Assembly (NCBI RefSeq): GCF_021869535.1
Contig: NW_026262734.1
Coordinates: 95,671,285-95,735,284 of the forward strand
DNA: 64,000 nucleotides
Direction: 5' to 3'
From: Mytilus californianus
Lineage: Eukaryota; Mollusca; Bivalvia; Mytilida; Mytilidae
Shown here: in pieces, positions 1-12,800 of the stretch
Layout: each line of letters begins with the position of its first letter
Numbering within the stretch: position 1 is the first letter of the stretch
Program-made: the position numbers and the translations under genes
The notes under the pieces: generated by a model
Told to the model about the DNA's origin: nothing
Seen by the model: only the letters and a program-made list of their open reading frames with translations
The model's database searches: none

Positions 1-3000
1 CTTATATAACGGACAAATCGACATGCATTTCATGATTCATAATGAGTTATTACACTTAATTATTAAGCACTTGTCTGCGTAAAGTTATTGCTCAAACGGA
101 CTTCGGAATAAGTTATACTTTTGCACGACTAGCAGTTAATCATCTATAAGTAAGAAAACACAATAGACATACAATAGAGCTTAGGACACAATTTCTTAAA
201 ACTAACACGATCACATATTATGTCTGGTATCTCTCCTAACGTTCACGTCATCTGTTTATGCTAGGTGAAATATGTTTTTACTCATTTTGTAGATGAATGC
301 ATGAGCCAAAATTACTACGCGCATATGGAAAAAATAAGAGGAAAAGCGTTTTTATTGTTTTTCCTCCAAAAGAATAACATGTAATCCGGTGCATATACAT
401 TCATTGTTCTGTAAAACCACTCCATACTTTCTGTCAATTACAAAATAGAATTGAATAAAACACCTTAAACCGAAATACTTTACCTTATGTTATATATCTT
501 ATACACATTTCATTTAAATGTAATGACATCATTAAAAATCATATCAATTATCTGAGACACAATTTTTCTGGTGGAGAGTTACCAGATTTGCAATCATACC
601 ACATCTTTTTTTTTATTATAACAGCTACAAAGACAAAGTTGTCAATGTTTTTTCATGGTATTACACTTGAACGTGTCATTTGAAAATGTTTCGATTTCAG
701 TATCTTATTTTTTCTTTTATTTCAAAAGCTAATGTTACATCAACTAATTATAAGTCTTTTAATTTTACATTCCTGAATTAATGTCTCTCAAAATAATATA
801 TCTGTATTAACATTTTAATTGATGTTGTTATTGCCACCATAAAAAAAAATAATTTCAGCTATAAGTTATCTTATAAAACCGAAATAACTAAAAACATTAA
901 AACATAAACAAAAACCCTTTTTCTTTTATTTAAGAACAAAAAACCCCAACATTATACAGTAAAATGTTCCAACATAACTCTTCTATGCCCTTTTGCTCTG
1001 TAGACTATATTTATTTGTGTTTGGTATTTTAAATATTTTGTTTGTTAACGTTCCACTCCAAGGGTTGACAGGAGTATTGAAATATGATCACATTGACTTC
1101 TTTCATTATGCAGGATGAATAAATTACATAGACACATCCGGTTAGATTGGGCACGTTAATTCCGAAAAACGGTGTCAATTTCTGCCCTTCTAATGAAGAT
1201 TAATACAGAAAAGAGCTTCAACAATTATAGCATGTTTGTTACGTCTTGTTGTTTCGTAGTGTGTGACCTGAATTCGTTGTGATTGTTTTAATAGTTAAAA
1301 GTGTTATTCAGTTTTCATGTGAACATATGTTTTTTTCGCAGTTTGTACATGTGTTGTACGTGTCGGCATATGTTTTAAATGGATAGAAACTGTTGTCGGT
1401 TTTCAAAGTCGTCGTTCGGTTGATCGAGCACTCATTCTGTTGATCTACGTTTGTATGATGTTACACAGGAGACAAGTATGTTAATAATGTAGACATAGTG
1501 CCATGAGTAAAGTTTGTAAAAAGAAAAAAAAAAAAAAGCCACGAAAAAGCGTCGAAGCATTTTTTTCATTTTCCATTTGAATTTCGAAGACATCAAGTCT
1601 ATTTTATTAATTATTTTACTTTTCAGCATTTATCTAACTGAAAGCGTAAAACACAGTGGAATAGTTTTTAAAATAGGTTGGTATTGAAGAAGCTAACCAT
1701 TTGTTTTGCTTTTAAACTTGCGTTTGCATATTATTTGATTTCATGTTGAACTAGTAGAAAGTAAAATAACAAAAATGGCGAACTCCAGGAAAAATTAAGA
1801 ACGGAAAGTTGGCAAAATCAAAAGCTCAAACATTTCAAACGAATTGAAAACAAATGTCATATCCCTGATTTGGTACAGGTAGAATGGATGAAGTTTGTCT
1901 CAGATTTACAAATACAATTACACTTCTTAAATTTAGTTGCCCTGTAAAAATAATTTCTCAAAATTTGTTGTTTGCTTTAAAAACAAATTTATTCTGCACA
2001 ATTTATACTTAAAGCAAAGAACAAATCTGAATTTACCCTGATTGCATCTAGTTAAGAAACTTCCTGAAAATAAATTTTCACAGGAACACATTTTTGGATT
2101 TTATAAGTTTTGTGAAATGACAGTGAAAATTAACTGTTTTATATTTACAAACTCTGACACAAGGGTGAATTATGACGAGACACAAAGTTCTGAAGAGGGA
2201 TGGTTTCTCAATATTTCATGATTTGTCATTGTAAATACATGTATGAGAGAATCCTTCATTGTAAATTATTCATGTCTGAAACGAAAAATAATTGCTTTTA
2301 TAAATTCAATTGAATATTGAATGTCAGTGCCTTTTGACCATTGTTCAATGCATCAATGTCTGATATCTCATTCCAGAAATAAATATGACAAAAGGAGGTA
2401 CATTGTAGATAGATGATGTATTTGATCTGAGCAAAACTAGATCATTATCTTATACATGTTATATGCTTCATTTATTATAGTCTCAAAATTGGTTTTAATC
2501 ATAAGCACTTGAGAAATGTTTAAATGGTGGATCCTTTAACAGCATGGATGCACTTATATATCAATTCTTTTGAAACAGTGCGATATAATGATCAAGGGTA
2601 GTTATTACAGTTTCAAGGGAGTCCAGTAACCTCCTCCACTACCATTGACTGCCCCAAACAGCTTCCACTACAACCACAGGATATTCAAGACGTCTATCAC
2701 AACCTCTACACAGCAACTGCCACCAACAACAATGGGGAGCGGAACAAATCTCAACTTTAATGACATGCTCTCCACACTGTCAACATGATAATTGACGCGA
2801 CGAACAAAGCATTTCGAATTCCACCATACCTCCCACTCGGTAGTTTTTGTTTTTTGGGGCGGGGTGAGCTGTTGGACTGAAGGGGTTGCAATAACCTTAT
2901 CTGTAATTACACACTCATGGGTCAAGCAAAAGCAATACACAAACACACAGTTCAATAAAATATATGTTGTAACGGTTTCACCCCTCAAACTGAGTAGATA

Positions 3001-3764
3001 TTAGTATTTAGAATAAGAGGCTTGACCGAACAAAGTTTGCATGGATCCTTTGAGTTTGTTTAAGTTTAAAATAAAAACTAGTCAGGTATAACTTTCAGAA
3101 GTACTTTATGTAGCATCTATAAATCAAACATTAACATTGAAAAACTATACAGGTATATCTATATGCAACATGCCATAGTCATCCAATTTATAGGTCAGGA
3201 AGGTTGACTAAAATTACGAGAAGGTGGATTATTTCCCGTAGGTTGATTCGATAGAACTTTTCAACCTTCCGTTACCGATATTAGAAAATATCTATAAGGG
3301 TTTATTTCATAAAATATTAAGGAATTTGTTTTCTTTCTGCCAAAACGAAAGTAGGTTTCCAGAAAACTTTTCTCATACTATTATAACATTAGAAGGTTGA
3401 CGAAGCGAAACGAAGGTTGACAGGGACTTTCCCGTAGGTAGGAGGTTGACTCATGCAACACAAAAAATGCCATGTGAAAGCCTTAACGTTAAGAGGTTTC
3501 ATTTTTTCGGCGTACCAGATTTAAAGTAGACTTTGGTTCAGACATTGGAACAAAGGTTGACTAGAATGTATTTACGTGCTTAAGAATTGTTTTGTCTGCT
3601 CTTGCAGACGTGAGAATAAATCTAAAGTTGACGGACGAGGGTTTTTTTTATCGACCTTGACTACCCATGACGGTCTTGCACGTTCGTCAAAATTTAAAGT
3701 TGTTTTGTAAACCTTCTATATATACCTTTTTATGTCAGTTGATCAACCAATCAGACCGTTTGTT
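1..3764. other. AT-rich non-coding stretch
   Basis: No open frame here has recognisable motifs, a plausible start context or splice signals. The stretch is AT-rich with many short A and T runs. Near 3,200-3,440 the word GGTTGAC recurs several times without forming a clear array. A short repeat-family end at 570-612 is listed separately. Confidence 0.6.
568..615 (-). repeat. Terminal remnant of dispersed repeat R1
   Basis: The words GGTGGAGAGTT and GCAATCATACCACATCTT match the end of the better preserved repeat R1 at 7,500-7,912. Only this terminal piece remains. Confidence 0.5.
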
Positions 3765-3783
3765 ACAACAACAACAACAACAA
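3765..3783 (-). repeat. (TTG)n tail of the LINE, (CAA)n on plus strand
   Basis: A short (ACA)n run directly follows the AATAAAAA-type end of the LINE on the minus strand. Microsatellite-like tails of this kind are usual for CR1/L2 elements and mark the 3' terminus. Confidence 0.65.
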
Positions 3784-4156
3784 TTTTTATTTGTCTATCT
3801 AGACCGCCCGAGGAGCAGAACAATTACAGTTTAAATTAAAGTTTACAAATAATTGTGATGATTTTTTTGATTGAATAATTACAATAAAACTAAAGCTATA
3901 TAGAAAAAAGGGAGACAACAAACACAGTGTATTCCATAATGAGTGAGTGAACCGTTGTATTATTGAAGGAAGAGCTAGTAGCCACTCATGTATCATTACT
4001 TAATTTTGCTCTTCTAGTCTTTATTAAACTATCTATTAATTTAATCATTATATCACTAACTATTGGATCTTCATTTGACACCAACCATATAAATTTTGAT
4101 TGGTCATTTAAAATTGTAAAATTGGTAAATTTAGAAGATTAATTTAAAATAAAACT

Positions 4157-4335
4157 GGACCTTTCAGTTCTAAATGATGGACATTGAAGAAGCAAATGAA
4201 TTTCATCCTCAACAATGTCATTGTTACATAATTTACAAAATATTTAGTCTTGGGGTATTCCTTTGTGTCTTCCCTTTTCTATTTTAAGTTCATGGGCACT
4301 GATTCTAAATTTGGTCAACTCATTTATTGTTTTAC
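4157..4335 (-). pseudogene. LINE ORF2 C-terminal zinc-knuckle-like relic
   Basis: The minus-strand frame reads LTKFRISAHELKIEKGRH and then, after an in-frame stop, KLCNNDIVEDEIHLLLQCP. The pattern C-x-x-C followed by E-x-E-x-H-x4-C is the C-terminal motif that follows RT in many non-LTR elements. The first cysteine of the motif lies just upstream (FCKLC). The piece sits where it should, between the RT relic and the 3' UTR. The stop between the two blocks shows decay. Confidence 0.6.
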
Positions 4336-4433
4336 ACTTTTTCAACAGTAAATAATTTTCAAGGCCAATATTTTTCAAAATAGTCTATAAGTTCGTAATT
4401 CATTTCCTTGCATCATGCCAGGTTTGTCATTAT

Positions 4434-5059
4434 TTAATTCATTGAACCAAATTTCATCATATTTAAAAAGAGTTTTCCTATACAACTACCTATTGTAATG
4501 CCTCTAAAATTTGAGATATCATCTTTTGATCCACTTTCATGTATTAAGACAATAAATATTATAGCCAATATTTCAGGAAATTTTCCTGTTGTTAACACTT
4601 TGTTTAAAATCTTTACAAAATATTTAAGCAGATATGATTGGCTGCACTTGAGCATCTCATTTATTATGGAGTCAAAGCTGCTTGGTTTATTGTTTTTTTA
4701 GTGATTTGACTGCTTCATTTATCTCTTTTTCTTATAATCCAATTCTGTGGTTATTAAGTGAACAATTAGTTCTTTATTTACAGGTAAGGAATTTGAAGTT
4801 AGCTTTTTACAATAGTGTAACCAATCTGAGGGCGCATTTGTTTTAAAGATTTATCAGCTGCCTCATATATTATAATATTTTGTTTTGATGTCATATTTTG
4901 GGAATAAGACTCATCTGACAAAACATTTGATATCTTTTCTTGCATATCATTGGAGGTCAGAGCTGTTTGAAATTTAAATGCAGACTCCTCATTCCAAATA
5001 TATCTAGGAGGAGTTATCTGAGAGTGTTCACTCCGAGTATCTAGTACAGGAATTTTCAT
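4434..5059 (-). pseudogene. LINE ORF2 linker and N-terminal RT relic
   Basis: Two frames cover the region between endonuclease and RT. The upstream one (5,059-4,799) is the usual poorly conserved linker. The downstream one (4,655-4,434) contains LLKYFVKILNKVLTTGKFPE, and then a GSKDDISNFRGITIGSCIGK block. This is the RT motif in which a salt-rich loop is followed by NYRGI-T and the first RT blocks. The frame then runs out, and the catalytic YxDD region is absent from this copy. The protein would have primed cDNA synthesis at nicked chromosomal DNA. Here it is a fragment only. Confidence 0.65.
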
Positions 5060-5099
5060 ATCAATATTTTACATAACAGAGACCTGACTGTGATCAGAA

Positions 5100-5764
5100 A
5101 GATCAGCTAAAATGTTATGGACTTTAAAAAAGGCAACTTTATCTAATAGTTCCTCTGATACTATAAAGTAGACAACTACACTGCTCCCACGAGGATTATG
5201 GTAAGTTAATTGTCAAATGAAATACCCTCTGGTTCTGCCATTTAGAATTCGGAGACCCGTCTGCACACAGATATCGTTAAATAATTTCCCACTTTTAGAT
5301 ATGTGCACGTCTTTACTATGACGCACTGATACATCATAATATTTGTTGTAACTATCATATGAAAGGCAGAAGATTATCTTGGGAATCATTATCTATGAAA
5401 TCAAATTCCCCAGTTCCAGATATGGCATTCAAATCCCCTGCTAATACAATTTTCCCTTATGCTGAGTATCTTTTTCTATAAGGTCAAATATTTCATCATT
5501 TTAAGAATGGGTGTAAGATGAATTTTCAGAGAAGGGTTGGTTATAAATGAAACACAAATATATATCTTCTGTGAGATTAAAATAGGGGCTACTCAACTTT
5601 AATAAGATGTAGTCATTATTTGAATGCTCGAGAAATTTTACCCCCGATTTAATTTCGTTTTTAACTGAAATGGATAAACCTCCCGATCTTTTGTTAGTGC
5701 ACTTTGATTTTTGTCGTATTAAATTAGTAGATTTAAATCCTGGTGAACGATAGTGAATCCACAA
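5100..5764 (-). pseudogene. LINE ORF2 endonuclease relic
   Basis: The frame at 5,764-5,501 reads NKRSGGLSISVKNEIKSGVK followed by a DYILLKL and YLCFIYNQP pattern. This matches the middle of the apurinic-type endonuclease of non-LTR elements, where a basic RSGG loop precedes the W/I-LKL and Y-Y-P strands. The next 400 bases continue the domain in broken frames. The N-terminal catalytic blocks are too decayed to call. Confidence 0.6.
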
Positions 5765-6229
5765 AGCAGCAGTGTATTTCCTGTAAACAAATAATATTTT
5801 TATGTATAAAACTATTTATATTCCAACAAGCTTAATAGTGTAAACTTCTTTTGTATGACATAGTGCGATCAATATAAAGGCTAAATTGAAAGGCAAACCA
5901 TACCCTGTTAAAATTTAAAAAAAAAATGCACTACAAGTAATGTAATTTCAACTTGCAACATGTACTTTAACATATAAAGTTGGATTACATAAAATGGGAG
6001 ATAATTATAATTTGTTTCTGTAGCTGAACACTTGAAATACTGTATCATACATAAAACTGTGGATTTTTTATTGAAATATCTTCTATAATAATGTGTTTTA
6101 GTAATGAGAAGATTACAAAATTGGGGTATAGTGACGCCGGTTATCTCTATGTGTGGGTCTATAACCATTTCTAGTACCTGAATCAACCTTGCTTGTTACC
6201 TGCCTAGGGTCTACTTAAAGTCATTTGCC

Positions 6230-6720
6230 AACTGAAGACTTGATATTGGCAGCAACATTTTAAACCCTTCATTTGACAAATGGATTCCATCTGATGAGAA
6301 TAATTTTCTGATTGGGTCTCTCGGAATACAAAAAAACCTTGATTCTCACATAGTGTTTTCCTAATTACAGTTCATAAAAGAATATTGTATAAGTTTTGGA
6401 CCTTTTCATTTAGTGATCTATCTTTACATGATAAGAATGGGAGTGAATTAACAATTTTGGTGTTTGCATGTTTGTCTTTAATGTCATCAACTAAATCCTT
6501 GTATAATTTGGCTCATGATTCTAGGTCTAATTTCCTTAGATCTGTGGTTGAAGTGTGAATAAAGACACTATTTATTGTTGTTCGCATTTGCTTAACTTAT
6601 CCTTAGCTTTTTCAAAGGAATATACGTTTAACGTACTGACTAAACATACATGAAGAAGAAAGTTTGTTCTTAGGTTTCTGAGGTGCGAGTTTCCTACTAC
6701 AGCTACTTGTTTTGTCTTAT
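6230..6720 (-). pseudogene. LINE ORF1 SGNH-esterase-like relic
   Basis: The minus-strand frames give KTKQVAVVGNSHLRNLRT at the start. After several stops come LPFLSCKDRSLNEKVQNLY and then SSDGIHLSNEGFKMLLPI. The opening hydrophobic strand ending in G-N/D-S and the late D-G-I-H block are the nucleophile and D-x-x-H landmarks of SGNH hydrolases. In CR1/L2 elements an esterase domain of this kind lies in ORF1. A host-derived hydrolase relic is the alternative, but its position directly upstream of the endonuclease relic favours ORF1. Confidence 0.55.
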
Positions 6721-6960
6721 TACAAGATACAAGATACAAGATATTTTATTAACCAATCATGGTACCCACAATTTGAGCTTTACAATCAAATGAATTATAA
6801 AATAAAGCACAGTAAATGATTAAAATGATTAGAGTGATTAAAGTACATTTAAACAAAAACATGTAAACATACACATTTAAACAAAGTAAAATATAAACAA
6901 TGTTTTGTTATCAGTAAATTAAAATCAAACTAAATATTTTTTGATATACATATGCATATT
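6721..6960 (-). mobile_element. 3' tail of a second non-LTR element
   Basis: On the minus strand this reads as AT-rich sequence ending in TTAATAAAATATCTTGTATC followed by two more CTTGTAT units. An AATAAA-like end followed by a short tandem tail is the signature of a LINE or SINE 3' end. It abuts the 5' edge of the CR1/L2-like copy. Its upstream boundary is a guess. Confidence 0.45.
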
Positions 6961-7182
6961 CATGGTTCTACAATCTATCGATACATGTATCTTGGCACTG
7001 CACAAGGTCATGTTTATCTCTGACTGTTAATGACGTCCTTACATTAAATCCATTGGATGTTGGGTGTGTACTGATTCATATTTTAGTCTTAGATGCATGA
7101 CGTTTTGTTATTAGTTTGTTTTGCTTTGAACTAGCTGTCAGTAACTGCGAGTACTCTCTGATCTGTACTTAGTATAAATAAG

Positions 7183-7912
7183 AAGATGTTGTATGAGTGC
7201 CAATGAGACAACTCTCCATCCAAGTCACAATGTATAAAAAGTTAACAATTATAGGTCGAAGTACGGCCTTCAACACAGAGTCGTGGTTCACACCGTACAG
7301 CAAGATATAAAGGGCCCCAAAATGACTAGTGTAAAACAATTCAAACAGGAAAACCAACGGTCGAATCTATATAAAAAACGAGGAACGAGAAACGAGTATG
7401 AACCACACCAACATACGGCAAACACTGAACTGGTGTCTGTTTGTTGAGGGGATGTATAAGTACCCTGCCACGTCTTCTCTGTGTTTTGTTAGATGTATTT
7501 CTGCGTTGTATCGACTTGATGAGTTAAGCCCTTTTCAACTGATTTCTATAGTTTGTTCTTATATTTTACTGTATCACCACTGTCCGAGGTTAGGGAGAGG
7601 GTTGGCGCGCATTCAAACTAGTTAACCCCGCCACATTCTGTATGTGCCTGTCCCAAGTCAGGAGCCTGTAAAGCAGTGGTTGTCGTTTGTTGCTGTATAT
7701 CACATTTATTTTTCGTTCATTATTTTGTACATAAATTCTCGGTTGAATTGTTTTCCACTTGTCATTTCGGAGCCTTTTATAGCTGACTATGCGAAATGGG
7801 TTTTACTAATTGTCGAAGGCCGTACGGTGACCTATAGTTGTTAATTTCTGTTGCAATTGGTCTCTTGTGGAGAGTTGTCTCCTTGGCAATCATACCACAT
7901 CTTCTATTTTCT
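7183..7912. repeat. Fold-back of two R1 repeat copies
   Basis: A partial copy in plus orientation (7,183-7,440) faces a nearly full copy in minus orientation (7,500-7,912). The outer ends pair: GAGTGCCAATGAGACAACTC on the left against GAGAGTTGTCTCCTTGGCAA on the right. The block GTACGGCCTTC-ACA is also present in both. Further copies lie elsewhere in the window. No protein is encoded. R1 resembles a very common non-autonomous mussel repeat, as I remember it. Confidence 0.7.
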
Positions 7913-8899
7913 ATATTATGTTAACTAGCAATTTCGTGAAATAAGCCGCCAATACACAACTAATATGACTGCTCGAGTAAAAAGAATGTTGCACTGTTGG
8001 GATTTGGATGACAACGACTGAAACACAAGCTATTATATCAAGAAAATGAATAGATTAAACTAGTAAACGTATTCTCACATCATTTATCATCAACATACCT
8101 GCCAACCAATCGTAAATATTCTGTACGAGGTGAAAATCCAATGTTAAAAACAGCGATGTAAAACGTAAACAAAACACCTGATTTTTAGAATTGTTGAAAT
8201 AAATTACAGACAAATATGGTTCTAAGCACGAGATTAATTAATTGAACAAAACGATTACTAAATCATTACAATATTGAAAATTTACAGCAAATTAAAAATT
8301 AACTGATATAGTGTTAAGGCGAAGTGACTGTAATAAACTACTGCACAGATTTTTTTTTAAATTCACATATGAATTCTTCTTATAAAAATACACCAGAAAA
8401 TAAAATAAAAATTGGGGGTAACCGTTTTAGATTTTGAGATGCGAGCGGTAGAAACAAACGGCATGATACGCCGATAAAAAAGCAAAAAATATATACGGAA
8501 GATCATGAAACCGGCAGGTAATTTTACATTATGGAATTTTCCTTTTTTTTTTTAATCCACAGAAGATTGTTTACAAATTGATATACGAACGACGAATCGA
8601 TTGGTGCAAAGAAAGTCCTTAGGAACCTTGCTACTTTTCTAGCTAAATCCTTAGATAGTTCTTTATTCAGTGGAAAAAGGACAACTATTCGTCAACGTTA
8701 CTGGTGTCTACTGAAACAGTACAGTTACGTCGTCACAACTTCTTACGCTATAGCCATATAACACTGTTGTGCCATGCTGTATGAAAAGAGTGAACGTGTA
8801 TAAACCATTTTTCTAATTATTTCATTATTGCAAATTTTAGAGTGTATTCAATGGATAAAAATATGACATGACTAATTTTTAAGCATAAATTTTGCTGCC

Positions 8900-8942
<43 letters not shown>

Positions 8943-9486
8943 AAACAAATCATTTAAAGACAGTTATTGTCGGCTTTCAATAGTCATTTTCATTCATCAC
9001 TGCACTTATTTTTGTAATGATTGTACTGTCTTGATTTTTTCGAATCATATATCAAAAGTTAATGATCGTGTTTGATTTCGTCCAGGTTAACACACCGATG
9101 ACGGAATAAAGGACCTATATATTTAAATCGGTTATAATGAGCCTTTCATATATACGTCTGCTTTTATTTAAATTTTTATTTCTTCGTGTATATATTCATT
9201 GATTCATAAAAGTAGACCTCAACTTTAGCATCGTTTCATCCTCAACATTTTCGATGCTATACATTCGAGAAATTGTGCGTTGTCTTGTGTATAACACAAG
9301 CCAATCATTGTTTCACACACATGCGTGCAACACGACTCGTCATTTTCATTTCGCCAAATTTCTTGTCTCGATATGTTGCCCTTTTCATCAACTGCATGGC
9401 AAAGCACGATATAATGTTTCACTTGTTGAATGGGGTTGCAGTAACAAAGATGAACCATTGTTCGTGTATTTACTACAAGTTCGTTC
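7913..9486. other. Non-coding stretch
   Basis: AT-rich sequence without a supportable gene. It holds the long C run at 8,902-8,931. Overlapping short frames at 9,225-9,515 exist on both strands but carry no recognisable motif. Confidence 0.55.
8902..8941. repeat. C30-A10 homopolymer pair
   Basis: A run of 30 C is followed directly by 10 A. The minus strand is a G30 run able to form G-quadruplexes. Its true length is uncertain in any assembly. Confidence 0.9.
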
Positions 9487-9820
9487 CTAGCGTTATGCTA
9501 AAAAATTCTGTATAGTTTAATGCTAAAAGAATGTAACCAGTGTGAAGCTAAAAGCTTAAAATCTACCCAGTGTTATGCTTTAAGATGCCATCTAGTGTGA
9601 AGCTATACTTATTAACTCAGTGTAGTGCTATAGGAATATTTTTATTAATGTAAATATAATGTATTGCAAAGAAACTGTTCATTACGTTATGCTATGCGAA
9701 TTTACAAAGTATAGTGCTATAATAGTTGTGCCTGTAGATAACATGTATAATTTAAATGAATTGCACTAAACATAAATAAAGCTCTCAGCCTGAATACTTA
9801 GTGCAATGCTGCACGAATAG
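9487..9820. repeat. Degenerate 25-bp periodic repeat
   Basis: A motif close to AGTGTTATGCTAAAAG recurs. The GCT core falls at 9,498, 9,523, 9,548, 9,578, 9,603 and 9,628, and again at 9,691, 9,716 and 9,808. Steps are 25 bases with one of 30, then a gap of decayed units. This is an old minisatellite. Confidence 0.6.
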
Positions 9821-12800
9821 TACTAGTGTACATAGTGGACGTAGTTGATATAGTAGAACTGTTTTGAAAAGCTAGAAGGGTCCGAACTCATTTTACCTCT
9901 CATTCCACCAAATATCAAGTGACCTATTCTCCATTAACCTTAAAGGGTAAAAACTGCAGTAAATAAGTGCCAGATGTTTTCCCAAAACTTTATTAACTCA
10001 TTATATTACAATAAAACTTTAGAAAGAAAAATTATCCTTTGAAATTTGAATCTGAAGATAATATGTATTAGCAAAACATAACATACAAAATAGAATAGAG
10101 TAGAATATTCTTTATTCCAAATTAATGGGCACACAAGGAGAAACATGACATTATAGCAATCAACAATTAAACAAATACAAAAGAACAATACTGTTGGGAA
10201 GAATTATTTGATCGATTGAATATACATGCCAAATAAAATATAAAACTTCTTACATGTATATTTTTAATTATGATTAATTTGTCCTGTACATGTTGTAAAA
10301 ATCCATAGCAAAATTTTACACAAAGTTATACACATACATATCGTAGGTACGAATTTAAAAGTTTAGTTTCAGTTTTAACAATGATTCTAAATTTAGATTT
10401 TTTTTCCCAAAATATTGCGAACGGAAAAGATGACTTTCCAATTTAAATTTTATAAATAAACTACCTACTCGGTTGACCTGGGATCATTTGGGCAATTGAT
10501 TACAGTAAACTATCTTATTGTCAATGAACGTCACAACTATTTAATCACGGTTCTCCAACATTTGAAAAAGCCAATTCACGCTTATGCAACAAGTGTTAGA
10601 AAAAGGTGACCTTGTTATTTGTGTATTAAAACTGCTGTTTTAGGGAGGTATAGTAAGACTTGTATACAATGTATATAATATCATTTTCATATTATGCTTT
10701 TAATAATAAATGTGTAAAAAATGAATACAATCAGAAAAATTTTAAAAGATTATCAGTGATTATTATATGATTATTCTTCTAATACTATTAAACTTCCGAT
10801 TACATCGATCATAATCTAAAATAAAAAAGTATCAATAAAAAATTAAAGTATCGTTAGCCGCACATTAGCCGGACTCGTATATTAGGTAGAATTTCACAGT
10901 TAGGTATGAAGTTTCACATTCTAGTCCTGGTGGATTTTTCAAACATAAAGCTAGTGTGTAGTAAAATTTATTTTGGATAGCTGAATGTTAATTTAGCCTT
11001 CAAAGTGGGGTTCTATGAATATCAAGATTTTGATATGTATGCATTATGGTATAATGTTTTCTGAATGACAGTCCGAATTTTGATATCCATACCAGACAAT
11101 AGTCCAAAAATTATCAAAATGTTTTTCCCGTATTTTTGTCGCACGAACTTTGTTATTTCGAAAATATGAGATGAAAGACACCCACTTTTGATTTGATTAC
11201 TTGATAGATTAATGTCAATATTTTCAGAAAAGATATCACTCAAAGGATTTGAAATTCTAGTTTGAACGAAGTTTAGGGGGAATATGTGACATTTTCATGC
11301 CCCTTTTTTAATATGGTAACTAAATGCAGAATGTTGCAATGGATACACAAAGAAGGAATTATATTTCACCATTTTAATCTTTGAAAGATACCGATTACAT
11401 GCATATGCACATGGATGACCCAAACGATTGGCTAAATGTATTAGATAGCCAGGAATAGAAGATGATTAAACATTTTGTGGGTCAATTTAATAGTATTTCC
11501 TAACTGTGGATAGCTACTCCATGCGGTGGATCACCAATTTCAACTTGGTAAAGATTTAAAAAAATGAATATTTAATTTAGCTGCTACATTTACGTAATTA
11601 TAAATAAAACGATGTGGTGCCTGAGTTTAAATGTTATCTAAAAATTTATTAGTTGTAAAAAAAAATCTTCATTATTGTTGTAAATATTTTCAGAAGAACA
11701 ACTAAATGCATGAAACTTATTTCCGTAAAGCACCATCATCTGCAAATTGTGAAATTTCATAATCTTGTAACCAAATTGATAAATCGTTGATCATAATATC
11801 GTATAAAGAGGACAAGATCAACTCCTTTGAAGGGTATCATTCACAGATTGTTTAATTATACACAATACAAAAAAGAAAATTAACAAAAACAAAAACAAAA
11901 ACAAACAACAATCACTTGTAGGAGTAATTTAATATTGACCTGATATTACCAAATAAAAAAAAAGGAATTACCTTCATTACTTTATCTCATTTAGATAATA
12001 ACGAAAATAGCCAATATTCAACGATGTCATTTTGGAGGAAAAAAACATATAGGATCATGTAGCAACAAAATATGTCTTTAAAACACTTTAAATAGTTTAC
12101 AAATCATTCACTCTGATTATAAACAAAAACAATTTAAAAATAGCCAACATCATTCAGTATGAAGCAAATAAACTTGAACTCATTATAAGAAAAACAAATA
12201 AGGAACTGAAAGGACGTCTTCCTCGCAGCAAAAATTATAATTCTACGGTAGTAATCATATATGTTTAAACAATATATTTAAAGCGATTCCCTCTTTTATA
12301 TTAAATATTCGTAGAACCATACCATACTTAATCTGAGCCTACTTAACTGCAGACCTAAATCTAGAAATCAAGAACTTACACCGACATCTATTTACGCATT
12401 TCTGATCACATTAAATAGATCGGATAAAGTCAGACACATTTTTAAAAACCTGTATTATGTTTTATATTTAAACGTTTCTATGACCGCGATATAGTATTGA
12501 TCCAACCTCAAATTTGACACACAAACTTCCGGGTGAAAATGGATCATATAAAAGGCATTGATACTTATATTTGCATTTTGCAAGTTATTTTTAGCCATTT
12601 AACGGGTAAGTTTTGACCTTATAAATCGTAAATTTAGATCATAAAGATTCATTTTTAAAGGAACGGCATGATAGAAGGTCACCACAATTTTACAAAAAAA
12701 GCGAGAATAAGTCAAGTTTTTGATGGAAGACAGAAGACAGATGACATAAAACCATTCAGGAAAAAATCGAACAAAGACGTCCCCCAAACATTTCACAGAA

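Larger units (their letters stand above)
3765..6720 (-). mobile_element. Decayed CR1/L2-like non-LTR retrotransposon
   Basis: Read on the minus strand, this block has the parts of a CR1/L2-type LINE in order. These are an SGNH-esterase-like ORF1 piece (6,720-6,230), an endonuclease piece (about 5,770-5,100), a linker and the start of RT (5,059-4,434), a C-terminal CCHC-like motif (4,335-4,157), a 3' UTR, and a tail of AATAAAAATTG followed by (TTG)n. Stops and frameshifts break every part, and most of the RT palm is missing between the FRGIT block and the C-terminal motif, so the copy is dead. Esterase-type ORF1 proteins are known in CR1/L2 elements, which supports the clade. The exact family cannot be settled by eye. 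Confidence 0.7.

Noticed and set aside
2668..3004. Overlapping frames of 106 and 70 codons on opposite strands
   Set aside because: No motif, no splice or start context, and low-complexity hydrophobic content. Probably chance.
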